Shown here one piece after another: positions 34,945 to 47,301 of a stretch of 64,000 bases of DNA. The notes below the pieces were generated by a model. That model saw only the letters and a program-made list of their open reading frames with translations, ran no database searches and was not told where the DNA came from. This DNA is from Asterella californica. Taxonomy: Eukaryota; Streptophyta; Marchantiopsida; Marchantiales; Aytoniaceae. The position numbers and the translations under genes are program-made. The first letter of the stretch is position 1, and every line of letters starts with the position of its first letter. Location of the stretch: assembly GCA_036924285.1 (NCBI GenBank), contig JAYKYS010000009.1, forward strand, positions 14,694,001 to 14,758,000, given 5' to 3'.

Positions 34945-35170
34945 TAGATCTTGACGTGGCATCCGAGTGCTGACATGGTATTGAAAATTTGACATGTCAA
35001 AAACATGACGTTGAAAGTTTTATTGATGTGACATTTTTTTGTGACGTGACGATTTGTGACTTGGTAGAGTTTTGTTGATGTGGCAAAATTGTTGAGGTGG
35101 CTTTTTGGTGTTGACATAACGGGTTGATGCTGATATGCATGGCTGCCACTTGGCAAGCCGCGTGACAGAC
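34945..35170. repeat. Degenerate direct repeats around TTGACGTGGCA
   Basis: About nine variants of TTGA(C/T)GTGGCAAA, such as CTGACATGGTATTG, TTGATGTGACATTT, GTGACGTGACGATT, TTGATGTGGCAAAA and TTGAGGTGGCTTTT, lie 20-30 bp apart. They create several overlapping minus-strand open frames that are not genuine genes. Confidence 0.6.
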
Positions 35171-35374
35171 ACATGACATTTTGAGAGACGACAAGTGGAT
35201 GGCAAACATACGACTCGTGAGGTATAAAAGTTGGAGTTTCGATTTCGTACGGATATTCTTCGTGTCTAGAGTCATCAGACTGCTGAAATGTAGGAGGAGC
35301 TTCTTGGAGCACTTAGCTAAGTTCTGGGTCTCAAACTTCGGTCTTAAATCAAAGTTGAGAAGACAATGGTTTGA

Positions 35375-36188
35375 AACCTCAATTTCAAAATCGAGGTTGA
35401 ATCGAGTTGAGAAAAAGTTACAACTTCAACCGGTTGTAAGTTTTTATTGGGGTGTAAGTTATTTATGTTTTTGGTGTCCTTGGAACCAACTCGGAGAGGG
35501 TTCTCAAAACTATAAAATCTGTTATTTTTTATCTTATAATCCAAAGAACTATGAGTATTTTAAATCAAATATACAAATTTTGACTCAAATAAAACTTATT
35601 TTGAAAACTTTTGAGTGCAAAAATTATTTTTTGACTGGATATTTGGGTTCAGGGATCTAAAACTCAATTCTGAATTGGAGGTTGAGGTTGTGTGTCTTGA
35701 AAAGAGTGGTCTTAAACCTCGACTATGAAATCAAGATTTTACAAAGATTTGAGAAATGTAGAACTTTGAGTCTGTGTAACTTTTACTGAGGATGTCTGTT
35801 TGAAAAGGTTTAGATATTATTGAAGAGGGTTTTAAAAGACTTTCCAGACCACCAATTTTGTCGCGTTTGGAGCTATAACTAAAGAGTTACAAGATTTTGA
35901 AGTTTATGAGACGAAAAGACTACTTGGAGATCTAACTTCAATTTTGAAACCAAGGTTGGAGGGTTACCTTTGGGACCAACTACTTTTCTAGTGTCAACTC
36001 AAACTCGATGTTGAAATCGAGGTCTTTGAGTGACTTTCTAACTGAGGTTTGGATGGAGCAGCAACCAGAAAAGGAGATCAAAAAGCAAAAAGGAGATATT
36101 TATCAAAAAATTATTTACGATGGATTTATATTTTTGAGAGCGAGTTTGAGAGTTGAAGTCTTAACCTCGATTATGAAACCGAGGTTTG
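35375..36188. repeat. Six degenerate palindromes around AACCTCGATT-TGAAAcCGAGGTT
   Basis: Related ~25-bp palindromic motifs occur at 35375-35398, 35661-35684, 35715-35740, 35934-35958, 36001-36024 and 36162-36188. The clearest is AACCTCGATTATGAAACCGA followed by GGTT. Spacing is irregular (about 25-260 bp). The rest of the block is AT-rich and non-coding. Confidence 0.65.
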
Positions 36189-36189
36189 G

Positions 36190-38623
36190 AGGTTGAAGAG
36201 TCAGTAAAACCTTTATTCTAAAATTGACTTTACTAATAATACTGAGGGAAAAAGTAGAAGGTTCAATCGTTCGCAACTTTGGTTAGGGGGATCAGTTTTG
36301 ATTAATATGGTGTGAGTGGAAAGATAATTAGAAAGACTTTCTGTAAAATAACAATCATTGGTTTTGGAAAAACTTTGAGCATATTAGAAGAGTTTGAAGG
36401 TCAGAGTACAATTTAAAGGTACAGAAAAACCAAAGTTAAAGATAAGAAGAGTCACACTTGAAGGTATATCATCCATATTCTCATGAATTCTCGTGAACAA
36501 TTTCATTTTGGAATCGACGGTAGAGTTCAGCCATGTGATAAGTCACAATTTGTTGGATTACCTTCCTCTTGCATGGCTGAACAACAAATTTCATGTCTTC
36601 AGTGACACATAATGTTATAATGGATATACAAAATTTGCTATTGGATCATCCAACGATAAGTTACAATCTAGAAGTAAAATGATGAAGTGTATATCATGTG
36701 TGAACTTTCACTTAATTCTTCTTAGCTATGACTTGCGACACCCGCGGAGATAATTTTATGTGATTGAAGTTCGTCCGTTGTATTTGAATGTCATCGTTTT
36801 TTATGTGATTTATTTTCCCTCCAAACCAATCACGCATTGCTATAGACGGCTCTAGTGAAGAGTAAATGTCCAACAGACCCCTCTAAGTCACTCTGGAAAG
36901 TCTTTATTTTCTTAACTTAATCTGAGATAACCTGATCTGGTGAAATCAACCCGTAGAGCTTTCTTGCCAAGTATTTTATTTTAAATTGATTTCTTTTTCT
37001 TTCCAGGATCAGGATTAGAACCAAGACAGCTCCGTCTCCAAACCCAAACTCTTGTCACTGTGACAGTCTCCACTTATGTTTATAATTGAATATTCTATTT
37101 ATAACTTAAGGTTCTTATTATCACATGGACGAGGCCACGAACTCACGCCCGCGAGAAGAGAGTTTGCTCCTGATAATATTGCAACAAAAGGTCTATTTTG
37201 TTTTATTTTTAATGTTGTATCCTGCTACAACCAATTATTGTCTAAGATTTATCTTTCATTTTACACGTTTGTCGTTTTCCTCTTCTATGTGGAAAGTGCA
37301 CTTTGCACGCATAATAAGTGAAGTTAACAGTAAATAATTCCTATGTGCTGAGATTACTGTCGCCAATGCTCATCCATTCTTAAATCTTTGAAATGGGCGA
37401 CTAAGATTAATGTTACCAACATTAAGTTCGTCGCTTGAAACTTGAGGATTGTCTATCTGTTTCCAGACTTACAATTGAGGTGGGAATATCCCGAAGCAAT
37501 ATGTCTATACCACGCAATTTTGACCGTTTTGCATGTTTGATAATTCCCAAATTAAAAGCTCTCCGAAGTGAATTATCTACCAGTACTTGCAACTTGTGGT
37601 TCACGGAGGAAAAACTATCGTACAAAAACGATGTTCTCGACGAGTGTCATTTTGACTAACTTAATTTCTCAGGTGTGTTTACGCAACTAAGGAAGCACAC
37701 CACATGAATGCCACTCATTGTTGGTGAGACTATGGTGTTATATGAACATGTTCCTGTTGGCGATCGAGAATATTTTCTCTACTTGCGAAAAACCAGAAAC
37801 ACATCGATACATCTATGCAGAGATAGTGTGCTGTTTTCCAGCTCTACACCGATACCACATTACACCTACAGAATGCCTACCCCGCCACATACGACGAATA
37901 AAATGAACAAGGCACACCTAGATCCGGCACGGGACGGGTCCAGAACGCGATTTAGAGGGGCGTGTCAAACTACCCCGAATAAATCTCTGGAAAAAGAGAT
38001 TTAAGAGTTAATTCTGAAAGCGAGTTTCGAGATACCTCCAGAGGTACCCGTGAGTTTTTCCTGTCGAATCCATAACTCTTTTTCGAGGAAAAAGGAATCT
38101 ACCTAACAAATGCTATGTTGACACCCCCTATTATCCACCAGTCTTTCCATCTCTCTCACCACCTGAATGGCTTTAACAACCTTGCCGTTTAGAGTCGTAT
38201 TCAGGTCCTCGAATGCGACTCTTGGTGAACCTTTTGCAGCCAGTCTCACGAATGTCAACTACCGGCAGTGCTGATGGTCTACTTCGGTACGTACCAGAAT
38301 GAATTATCTTCAAGTTAATCTTCTGCTACCAGAAACTTCATCGCTTTTATACACACTTTCATCCACTGAGAGATGAAAGACATAATTATTCTTGTCTTCA
38401 GGTTTGACAGAAGCAGCAGCCGTTTTGCATCTTCCACAGGTAACGTGAGGGGCAAAACATACACTGAAGAAGAACAACTTCGTGACTCCTACCAAAAAGT
38501 CAGCAGATGCCATAGTCGAGAGAAAACAACGAGCACCAGCAAGTGTGATTAATTGGCACCAAATGCAGCAATCTCGGTGGATGAATGGTACAAGTACCAT
38601 TTCTGAGTAGTGATGCGAACCGT
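36190..38623. other. No recognisable gene
   Basis: Intergenic DNA left of the hydrolase gene, probably including its 3' UTR. Open frames (37076-37321 +, 37435-37659 +, 37708-38004 +, 38310-38627 -) have no motif. A short open stretch with normal-looking codons lies near 38150-38250 on the minus strand. Confidence 0.4.
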
Positions 38624-41126
38624 TCATTCATACCGTTTTGCTGTGCTGCGACCTCCCTGCAAGTTGCGTGCCAGGAAGTCCTTAATTATGTGGACAAGCT
38701 CGTCTGGTGTTTCCTCTTGAGGTAGGTGTCCACAGTTCTTGATGCGCTTGAACTCTGCGTTGGGAAATTCTTTCGCCAGCCTCTCGGTGTTCCAGTCTGG
38801 TACTATCCTATCGGTATCTCCAGATACCACTAAGACTGCAGCCACAACGAACGAATATGTAAGCAATTGACATCAGAAACTCCAAGCCCAGCGACTACAA
38901 CTAACTTCCTTGATATTCCACCACGCCTTAACAACATGAGCCTCATGGTCAGCGAATAGAACAAAACTGCTCAATTACCAGGGCATGTGATGTCACTGAG
39001 CCTTTTCTTGGTCGCTTGCTCCCCGGAGTTGTCAATCAAGGCCAGACAGTACTCAACCAGAGCTCTCTCCCAATCTCGACATCCAAGTGGCTGCAGTCAT
39101 TATCGGGAAAGTCAATATGCTAGGGAAATTATTTCGAACTAAGAAATCTTTAGCAGGTTCAGAGGGTTGCTACCACTCAAATCATTCTCATGTGTTTCGT
39201 GTTACACAAGAATCTAAGCATATCACACCGTTTCCAACTGAATGAACTGCAATGAAGCCTACTGCAAGTTGAAACTCTCAACTGCAGCCTTCTGTTATCT
39301 AGATGATATTGCTGGCAACATTATACACACCTTTGTGTAACCATCCAGCACGTACTTGTCTGCTTTACTAGCATCGTAAAAAGCTGTGCGCACGGCAGCA
39401 GGACCCCCTATGTCCATGATCCTCCTCACCTGAAAGATTCAAGAAGAGCAGTTAAGCACAGCCTTACTTTATCTCAACTGGCAATCTATGTTTCCTTTCT
39501 GATTCCAGCCGTACGGGTCGTATGCCTAACAGTTGTTAGCAATAGACATACAAACGAGGATCTTTCGCGGGACGCAGGCACCTTGGGTTGAACCCTTGAG
39601 CTCACCGCTACTGACCAACTTGAAAGTTTTTTCTTCAGAGGAATATGCACTAACCAGCCATATTCCTGGTGGCGATCTGAGGAGCAGACCTAGCAGCTTG
39701 ACGAAAGTCAGAACCAGGAAAACCCTGACTCTTCTGAGTAAGTCTGTAATCTTCGAACAGACCCAGCGAATTGCAGCCCATACTTTTAAAGCAGGAGTAC
39801 TTTCTAAGCTTTTCACCTCCGCCTCGAGCTTTTCCTCACGTTTTTCCGACTCTTTAGCTTCCTTCCATTGGCGTATAACGACAGGTGCCACCAATGCAGG
39901 AGCCACAAAGATGATTGCCGCGATTTTTTCTGGAGCTTGATGGTATGCTTCAGCCGCAGTTAAACTTCCAGCTGAATGTCTGGCCCCTTCCCCAGAAACA
40001 ACATCAACAACAAATTCAACTCCTTCAGCTCTATGAGCGTTTAGCGCCCATCCAAGATTTACGGGACAATGTCTCTCTTGATTATGAGCTCACATATCTT
40101 GCTTGAATATTTCTCGAAAGAACTTAAGAATTTTCCGTCCAAAGTCAGTCAACGAAGTAGAGGTTGGAAAACTGCCATTCTACTGTAACTTTCAAGTCAT
40201 TGAATTCCTATAGTGCATCTACCTAAAGTTTCCCAAAGACTGAAACCAGTCCAGAAGAGCACGTGGGCAATAAAAGTCAGCCGCAGGAACCGAGGCTAAG
40301 ATTTTATAACATTTCGTTTAAGTGCTTACCCAATCAGAATAGCTTGCTCGGCCTGAATGAAGTCGATAAATGCGATCGTTGCAGCAGCTGAGAAAGCGAC
40401 GCTGTATATGTTGTTGAACTTCAGTTTCGTCTTTTCGGCTGTCTCAAGCGATGGTGGAAATAGTCTGGATGTAAGGCCGAAGGCAGGTCTGTCAAAAGCC
40501 AGCACGGCTTCTCTCAAAAACTGTGCAAGCTGTGGCATCAATCTTTCCCAGGAGAACAATGACGCTCCGAATCCGTGCAACAAAATGGCCGGCAAGCGGA
40601 CACTGTTCTTTTCCTTCAAATTATCAGTATCAGCAACAGCGGTTGGACGCACAATCTTGTGATGAAGTTGGACCCCGTAAAATTCAGCAAACCGACTATC
40701 TGGATCAGCAAGCAGCCATGGGTCCACCAGTTGTGTTTGGTCCACCCCAGCTATGACCCGCTTCCGGAATTTCTCCCTCTTGATTTCCTTCTGTTTCTCC
40801 GTCTCTCTCTCTTCTTGAGAGCAATCGTCTTGAACCGAGGAACCACCACCTAAAGAGGTACGGCTTGACGTAGAGGCTGCTACTCTGCTCTTCCTCCGCC
40901 AACTGCCACTTCGCACCGATCTGGTGGTTCCCTCTGAATGCAGAGATGATTCATGCTCATAAAAGGACACAGTGGGATTATTGAGAGCCGAATGTCCGCT
41001 CCTTGTCTTCTTGCTTTGCAACAACTTCGCGCCGTCTTTCACTCGTCGAGCTGCTGGGAGGACTGGAAAGAATTGGCTCTTCAACACCACCCCGAAAGAT
41101 CCCCTGAAACAGGAGATACCCGCCAT
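38624..41126 (-). CDS. Alpha/beta hydrolase, probably plastid-targeted, 5 exons, 514 aa
   Basis: Exons on the minus strand: 41126-40330, 39979-39655, 39429-39331, 39090-38979 and 38835-38624. All introns are GT-AG (350, 225, 240 and 143 bp), and the frame is continuous for 514 codons. Residues 1-~60 are rich in Ser, Arg and Lys with few acids, like a chloroplast transit peptide. A basic/charged linker (~110-150) follows. The hydrolase fold has the oxyanion loop ILLHGFGASLFSW, the nucleophile elbow G-H-S268-A-G split across the first intron, a variable cap (~290-375), the acid in SGDTDRIVP (D453) and the His in NCGHLPQEE (H481). The triad is complete. It resembles Arabidopsis plastid-predicted alpha/beta-hydrolase proteins; the substrate cannot be inferred. 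Start ATG 41126 is the first ATG of an open exon. Confidence 0.9.
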
Positions 41127-41821
41127 ATTTCCAGACTTACAATTAAGTATCCTTCATAGTACCGTAAACGTCAACGATCGAGCAAGCAACACCTAACTCA
41201 CTCGCTCAATCACTTCGTCCTCTCATGTGCAGCACTTTCATCACTCACAAACTGCGAACCAACAATTGATGAACGTCCAGCTTTCCACAATCCAACAAAG
41301 CTTTTGAATTTAGCTTCCGCAGAGCACCGCTGCATTTGTTCATAGAAAGCGTAGCGCTCACGGCCTGACAGCACGTGGCGCAAAATTGGCTCCAAGCACT
41401 ACCCTCAAATGACGGGTAGTACTGGAGTTACACTGATTACACGTACTAGTGCTGTATCGCCAAGAGGATAATAATTCATATTACAGTATCGAAGCCTTTC
41501 ACGAAGCTTTTTCGCCGCGGCAACGGCGCACAACGGCGCACACCATCCGCTTTGTATGTTTCTTGAGAGTGCATGGATAATGCTATTCCTGAGACTCAGT
41601 CTAGCTGCATCCTTTGCATCCACATGTGCGAAGCTACTGTAGTTTCTTCTTTCTGATGTCGCTAATTCTTCGACCACCTTTTGGTGCTTGCCGTCGGCCT
41701 AAATCACTACTAGGAAGTACGAATGCTTGAATGACCTTATCGTGCTACGTGTCCAGGAGGCAAGAAGCCAAATCGTCTTATCATCCGCGATAATCTGCCG
41801 ACATGGTTGAAGTATACAGAC
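41127..41821. other. Upstream region of the hydrolase gene
   Basis: Presumed promoter and 5' UTR of the minus-strand gene. Two small minus-strand frames (41210-41395 and 41405-41677) have no recognisable motifs and are not called as genes. Confidence 0.4.
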
Positions 41822-42012
41822 CGAAGATCGGTGGCTGAGTTGGTTGGGTCTCAGACCTCTAAGCGAAAGGTCTGGGGTTCGAGCTCGCCCGTTCCCGGTT
41901 GGAGGTGCAAGAAGTCGTTGTGTGTGCTATGTGTGCAATCTGGTCCGGGTACGCTGTGGTTATCCACAAAGGACAATCCCATGCTCCTCGAAGGGATAAA
42001 GCGGACAAGTTA
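41822..42012 (+). mobile_element. tRNA-derived SINE-like sequence
   Basis: Carries an RNA polymerase III A box (TGGCTGAGTTGG, 41832-41843) and, ~33 bp later, a B box (GGTTCGAGCTC, 41876-41886, one mismatch to GGTTCGANNCC). A CAGACCT/AGGTCTG stem lies between them. No complete cloverleaf or acceptor stem can be drawn, so it is not called a tRNA gene. A ~120-bp non-tRNA tail follows. No target duplication was identified. Confidence 0.5.
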
Positions 42013-45000
42013 ACAACTTTAACTTTTAATATATGGCCTCTTTAGGCAGACTTCGTCGGGTCGTGCCTCGTTCATAATTATTCACCTCTTCCTCTTCTCT
42101 TGCACTTGTATTATTCACCCTCTCTTGCGAAGTTGACTGTTGGCGGTTTATTATTTTTGGCTGATTTCATAATAAATTTTTCGTGAAAACCAATGCGCGT
42201 GCGCCGGGATGTCCTTTAGAGGCGTTTGAATTTCTGTTGGACCCATCTAAACGTTTTCATCACAACATTTTTTCTCATTTTCGTTCCTACTGCTTAATTA
42301 AATGTGTTGACTGAAAAATCTTGTTCACAACTCGGAATGTATATTACCTTTATTCCGGAACTGAAAGCGGGAGGCGCGCACAGGGCGTAAGTAGTAAGGT
42401 CTTCTGCTACTACTGCTTGAAGCAGACTGTACATGTGTACAAAACTAGACAAAATTTCACGTCCATCACTATCTGCTATATCGTAAGTAGAAACATTACT
42501 CTAAAATTGAAGTAGCCTCCTCCATGAAAAGATATAGAAAACGGTGTATTGCTATTTGCTATGAGCCATATACTGCAACGGTGTATCGCTGGAACAGATA
42601 GAGTGCAAGTGCTGGCCCGTTTAAGCACATATTGGGATTCCTCTGTTGGATCTTGTGTTCCTAAGTAAGGCGCACGTGACGGGTATATATTCTGGGAGAG
42701 GTTCCTCGTCTTCGTCTTCGTGCGCAGCCGGCCATTCTATTTTGCCGACGTCCGGTGGTGTGGGTGTAGCAACATTGTCCGATTCTTTCGTACTGTAGTA
42801 CATGTACGTGCAGTTCGGACATCGCTGGTTTTCTCGAAAAAAATATATGTTTTCTATTTCTTCTTGATTGACTTCATGAGGTTTCAGAAATAAATTTCAC
42901 AGTGACTCGCAATGGGGGTTTTGAATTCCTGGCTGCAAAAGACATCTAGGGGTACAACGGATGACAGCAACATGCATAAGCATCGTGAAAATATGTTAGA
43001 CAGCGGATGGCGTGCCTTGTATCTATTAAATTGAAAAGCTCTCGCTAAAATATTCATGTAAGTAAGTTCTACTATGTCTTTAATGTCAGCAGCGCAAAGT
43101 GAAAAGCTCGTCCACTACCATAGCCTCATATATGTTTTTCATGACGGGGTTATGATACTCTCTTTGACTGTAGAGAGATACAACAAGACCTTGGACCAAC
43201 TCGATGAAACACTAACGCCCTCACTACCCAATCTGTCAAGCTTTGTCTCGATTTCTACTGGCCCAATCTGACTCCAAGTGTAACACATGTGCACCACCCG
43301 ATACAACTAGGCGTTCAATCTTATCCTCAGTACAAGAAAGATCTATACATGATAAACATACGCTTTAGCTCACAGAGTACCTTCAGAAAATTCCGCTTTG
43401 AAACCCAAGTCGTTTGTTCAAAGTCGACCAAGTAGGTGAAAGCACTCTTCTCTTTTGAAACCCGCCACCCTGTAACTTGAACTGTGACAACCTCTAGCTC
43501 CCAACTCGAACTTCCAAATGAGCTCAAACTTCACAGGCTCTTCACTACTGCTCTTTGAAATTTCAGCTTCAGATCTCAAACCAATTACCTGAAATGGATC
43601 AAGTCTTTCATCTGTGCTAACTTATGAGCTTTATAGATCCCGGTGGTTAAAATACACGACCTCAACACTTTCTTTTAACCAAATGAGCTAAAATTTCACA
43701 TGTAGTAGCTGATATGACACAGTATAGTCTTAAAAATTTTCATTCAGAGATTAGATCTCATGCTCATGAAACAACTCAATTCTTGAATCCAAGCCAAACA
43801 GTTTTACTTCTATGTCTCAATTGTAACAGTCAACTTCAGTTGATCATTTCAAGATCAAATCCAATCCAAACGTAAGACTATTTTACATCATTGCAACCAG
43901 CACGGCGTCAACTATCCAATCTCATTGACAATACTGAAAGATAATCTCTCCAACTCTCGAGACACTCAGAACCGTGACTTGGGGTACCGATTTGACCCCC
44001 TTGGCTTTGAATGATCATAACACCTCGCTTAGAGCTCCGAATGGAGTGTTTTGATCAAAGATTGGGACGTTCGATCTGGAGCTATCATCTGGAGGCGAAG
44101 ATTGATCTTTATCTCCAGATTGTAGCCCAGCTCGAGATCTTTCCAACGAGATCTCACACTCCTCGAATAACTCTCAATAAGACCTCCGAAACCTCAAAAC
44201 CGTCCTTAGAACTTGGATGAATTTGATTGGTCGAAAATGAACCAATGAGAAAGAGATTGGATATCACTTTATCTCTTATTTGGCACCATTGATCGAGTTG
44301 TAACCCTAAAAATACCTTCACACCTTCAAAGCTTGGACCAAGATACTTTGAACCCTAACCAAGATACACAAGATAATCACCACACAAGACAATGATAATC
44401 ACAACACAAGATAATCACCCTCTCCAGACGATAGAGATAATAATGACACAAAAATACACAAGAGTCAATACAAAGTCAAGATGACGATCCTGAATCGATC
44501 TACGATGAAAGATACGACAAAAAGAAATGAGAAAGCCATCCCATGGTTACAATATTCCTCACCAAAGTTTCTCGCGATCCACACACGATGACTAATCTTC
44601 CGTCGGCAATGACATTAGACCCCAGACGTTGAAAGAAACGTTGGCTGGAAAGTTCAGGTCCATTCACTTGTCAAAGTAAAATGTACACAGTCAGGTCTCA
44701 ATTCTCTTCAGATGTGACGATCGATAAGATCACCGGAGTAGACAAGTCCATCATCCTTCTCATGAACTCATCATCAAAGTAGACAATGAATCATTGTCGA
44801 AAGTGAATTTGATGGATGTAATGAAGCTTGATATGGAACGGATTCAGAAATGGAAGATATGAAACTCTGATCAATCCTCTCTCCATGAGTACAACTCTCG
44901 CATCTCCTCACTTCCATGTAAGACACTAAGAAATACTCATGAAATACCATGCAAAGAAGAATGCCCCCACGAACCTTCGACCCTCTATCTTATACTCAAA

Positions 45001-45047
45001 TTTGACAAAAAGAGCTACTCACGCTGCCGTGTCGTGAACCGGCTCCT
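42013..45047. other. No recognisable gene; LTR-like leader text
   Basis: Short open frames only. From ~43330 on there are repeated phrases such as AAATGAGCT(C/A)AAA(C/A)TTCACA and a small ACACAAGATAATCAC tandem near 44366-44417. The style is like LTR or untranslated leader DNA of decayed retrotransposons, but no ends could be fixed. Confidence 0.35.
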
Positions 45048-46175
45048 TCATGAAAATCAACTTTTGACTGTTATCGTTCCAAAGACACTCATGACAAAAG
45101 CAAGCTAAGCCTCAGCTTCAGAGCTTCACTTTCATCGCATCAATGGATAGAGCTCGTTGTCAACTTCCCATGGGCACTTTGTCTACTTCATTTGGATGCT
45201 TAGTGGTGAAGTTATGAGACTCGAAAGATGGTAAAACAAGCTAGGCTCTAGCTTACGGGCTTTTGACACGACTTCGGATCTTCACTTTCATCGCACCGAT
45301 GGGTAGAGCTTGTTGTCAGATTTCCATAGGCACTTTGTCTACTTCATTAGGACGCCTAGTGGAGAAGTTATGAGACTTGGAAGAAAGAAATCAAGCTAGG
45401 CCTTAGTTTATTTTTGCTGATTGGGTATTTGTAGCTCCATGCGCTATACTAGGACGCAAGGGGCCTGTTTCTTGATAATATGAGAGAACTTGTACGTATA
45501 GCGACTGACGTAAAGGGGCAACTTAAGAGGTTAGCTTGCGCATACGACTTGTTAATGGACGGTTCGGGAGATTTGTAGGTCCAATACAAACGTGCAAGGC
45601 GTCGTTGGGTTTAGATCTGTGCAAGCTACGTGTTGGTTAAGATGGTTCGTGAAGAGACGAATCGGGGAGTGTGTTCTGAGAGAAATTGAGACGCAGGGAG
45701 AGGATTTGGAAGACTTCAGTGATCTGTGAAGGGAAGTTGGACCGTTCGGATCGTTCCGGAGTCCAAACTTGCTGTCCTTGGATCCATCAGGATAAGAACG
45801 CTGAGTTCTTCAGAAAATTGAAGACGATACGAAATTTCATCAGACGGTTTGAGAGTTCAGAGTGAAATTGGCTCGCAGGGAAGCGCTTACGTCAGATTTT
45901 CATTCGTCTATGATCTGAAGTTGGATTGTTCTTCGCGATCGGTGAGCCAAGCTCTTCGTTCTCGATGCCTACGCGATCAGGAAGTCTTCATCTACACATA
46001 AGAGAAGACCGTATGTCGATTTGGTTGCTAGTTTAGCTGTGGTGAGCGAGTTTGAGCCGCAGGCAGTTGATTTATGTCAATAGTTTGCATCCTGTGACCA
46101 AATTTCTTGCGTGGTTTTGAGAGAGGAACTCCAAATGGCTTGTTTGGAGTCTTGTTGGATTCAGGGTAACAAGAT
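45048..46175 (+). repeat. Left arm of a large inverted repeat, outer part
   Basis: Matches the reverse complement of ~56450-57778 with roughly 80% similarity by eye. The match resumes at 54416 after the inserted chromovirus. It includes two ~157-bp tandem units and a counterpart of the conserved open frame seen in the right arm. Confidence 0.8.
46172..46175. repeat. Target-site duplication of the chromovirus (AGAT), left
   Basis: AGAT precedes the left LTR and recurs at 54416-54419. The uninterrupted paralogous site in the right inverted-repeat arm, near 56450 on the minus strand, reads GCTAGATCTACC, supporting this as the insertion point. A 5-bp duplication with one mismatch is also possible. 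Confidence 0.75.
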
Positions 46176-47301
46176 TTCGCGCACCTACCGCCTTGTTACG
46201 CCAGCGGAAGCTCTTGCTCAGTAGGTCTCGAAATTTACACCGCTAACCTGCAAACACAATCACAAGTTAGCGTCCATGCACCACTTACCTTATCTCAGTT
46301 TGGTCCAGACTGGAGCCGGACCGTCTCCCTAATCATCAAGCTCAGCATTCCCTCAGTCTCGACCTAGATCCGCCTAGGTCGGTCCCAAACATGAGCAAGT
46401 CACAAGATGACTTGGGGCGGACTTCCCATAAAATCCAAGGTCTTAAACGATGCCTCCAACACACTTAGCGGCCCAACCGTCCGTGATGTCCGTCTGGGTC
46501 TAGGCTCCCGAATGATGGTCTAACCCGCTGACTCGTTCCCTAGTCTTGCCCGACCCTTACATCGTTCCTAAGTCCAGACGTCCAAGTCTAGACGAGAACG
46601 TGTCTTGGAACCGGCCTAGCCATCATCTCATGCTCCCAGAGTCCGTCCACCGAACCTTGGTGGTCAGGTGACTCGTCCTGACCCACCCAGGCATCGAGCC
46701 CTCCTCATATATACTTCTGGGGATCGACGGCCCCGTCCTCCTCTTTGGTCCCTGAAAATTATACTACAATCCAATCGTGGTTCGGCCATAACTTCGAGCT
46801 CGGAGGTCAGTTCGAGGAGTGTTATATATCATTGGAAAGCCCTCGACGAGACCTTTCCAATGATACCTCACTCGCCTCGAGATCTTACGTGGAGCTCCGT
46901 CTACTACCTAAAACGTCCCTGGAGCTCCAACACTTGGTCATTTTTCGAAAATCTGTGATCTAGACCCAGACTCGAACCCTGTGGTTCAGACCCGCGTCCG
47001 AACCACGGTCCGTCTGCATCTCAGACCCACGTCTCAGACCTATGTCTCAGACTCATGTTTTGATCCGTTCCCAGACTTGCCCCCTTAGGTCAGCATTCGT
47101 CTGGGGTCGTCTTGGGGTAGGCCCTTAGGTCTTAGCCCAATGTTCCAACCTTGGTTCAGAGAACCACTTAGGGTTCATCTGATCCCGACTTCCCGGCCAA
47201 GCCGTTCAGTCCCACTCGCAGCGTTCGCAACCTAACGCAAGTCCACTAGGATTCCGTTGCTCGCGTCTGCGCCTGATCTTGAGACTGAGGGTCGCGACAC
47301 T
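46176..47301 (-). repeat. 3' LTR of the chromovirus (~1126 bp)
   Basis: Matches 53263-54415 end to end. The minus strand begins AGTGTCGCGACCC (or TGTCGCG if trimmed by one base) and ends GTGCGCGAA; the 3' end is not the canonical CA. It is 27 bp shorter than the other LTR, mainly because it has fewer copies of a 13-bp GACCCACGTCTCA-like repeat. Confidence 0.9.

Noticed and set aside
35020..35312. Overlapping minus-strand frames of 61-138 codons
   Set aside because: Generated by the degenerate TTGACGTGGC repeats; no domain signature.
41210..41677. Two small minus-strand frames upstream of the hydrolase start
   Set aside because: No motif and no convincing splice sites; region better read as promoter and 5' UTR.
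41822..41900. A functional tRNA gene
   Set aside because: A and B boxes are present but no acceptor stem or full cloverleaf can be drawn; a SINE-like relic fits better.
46668..46963. Open frames in the chromovirus LTR, repeated at 53693-54051
   Set aside because: They occur in both LTR copies because the LTRs are repeats; LTRs of this family are non-coding.
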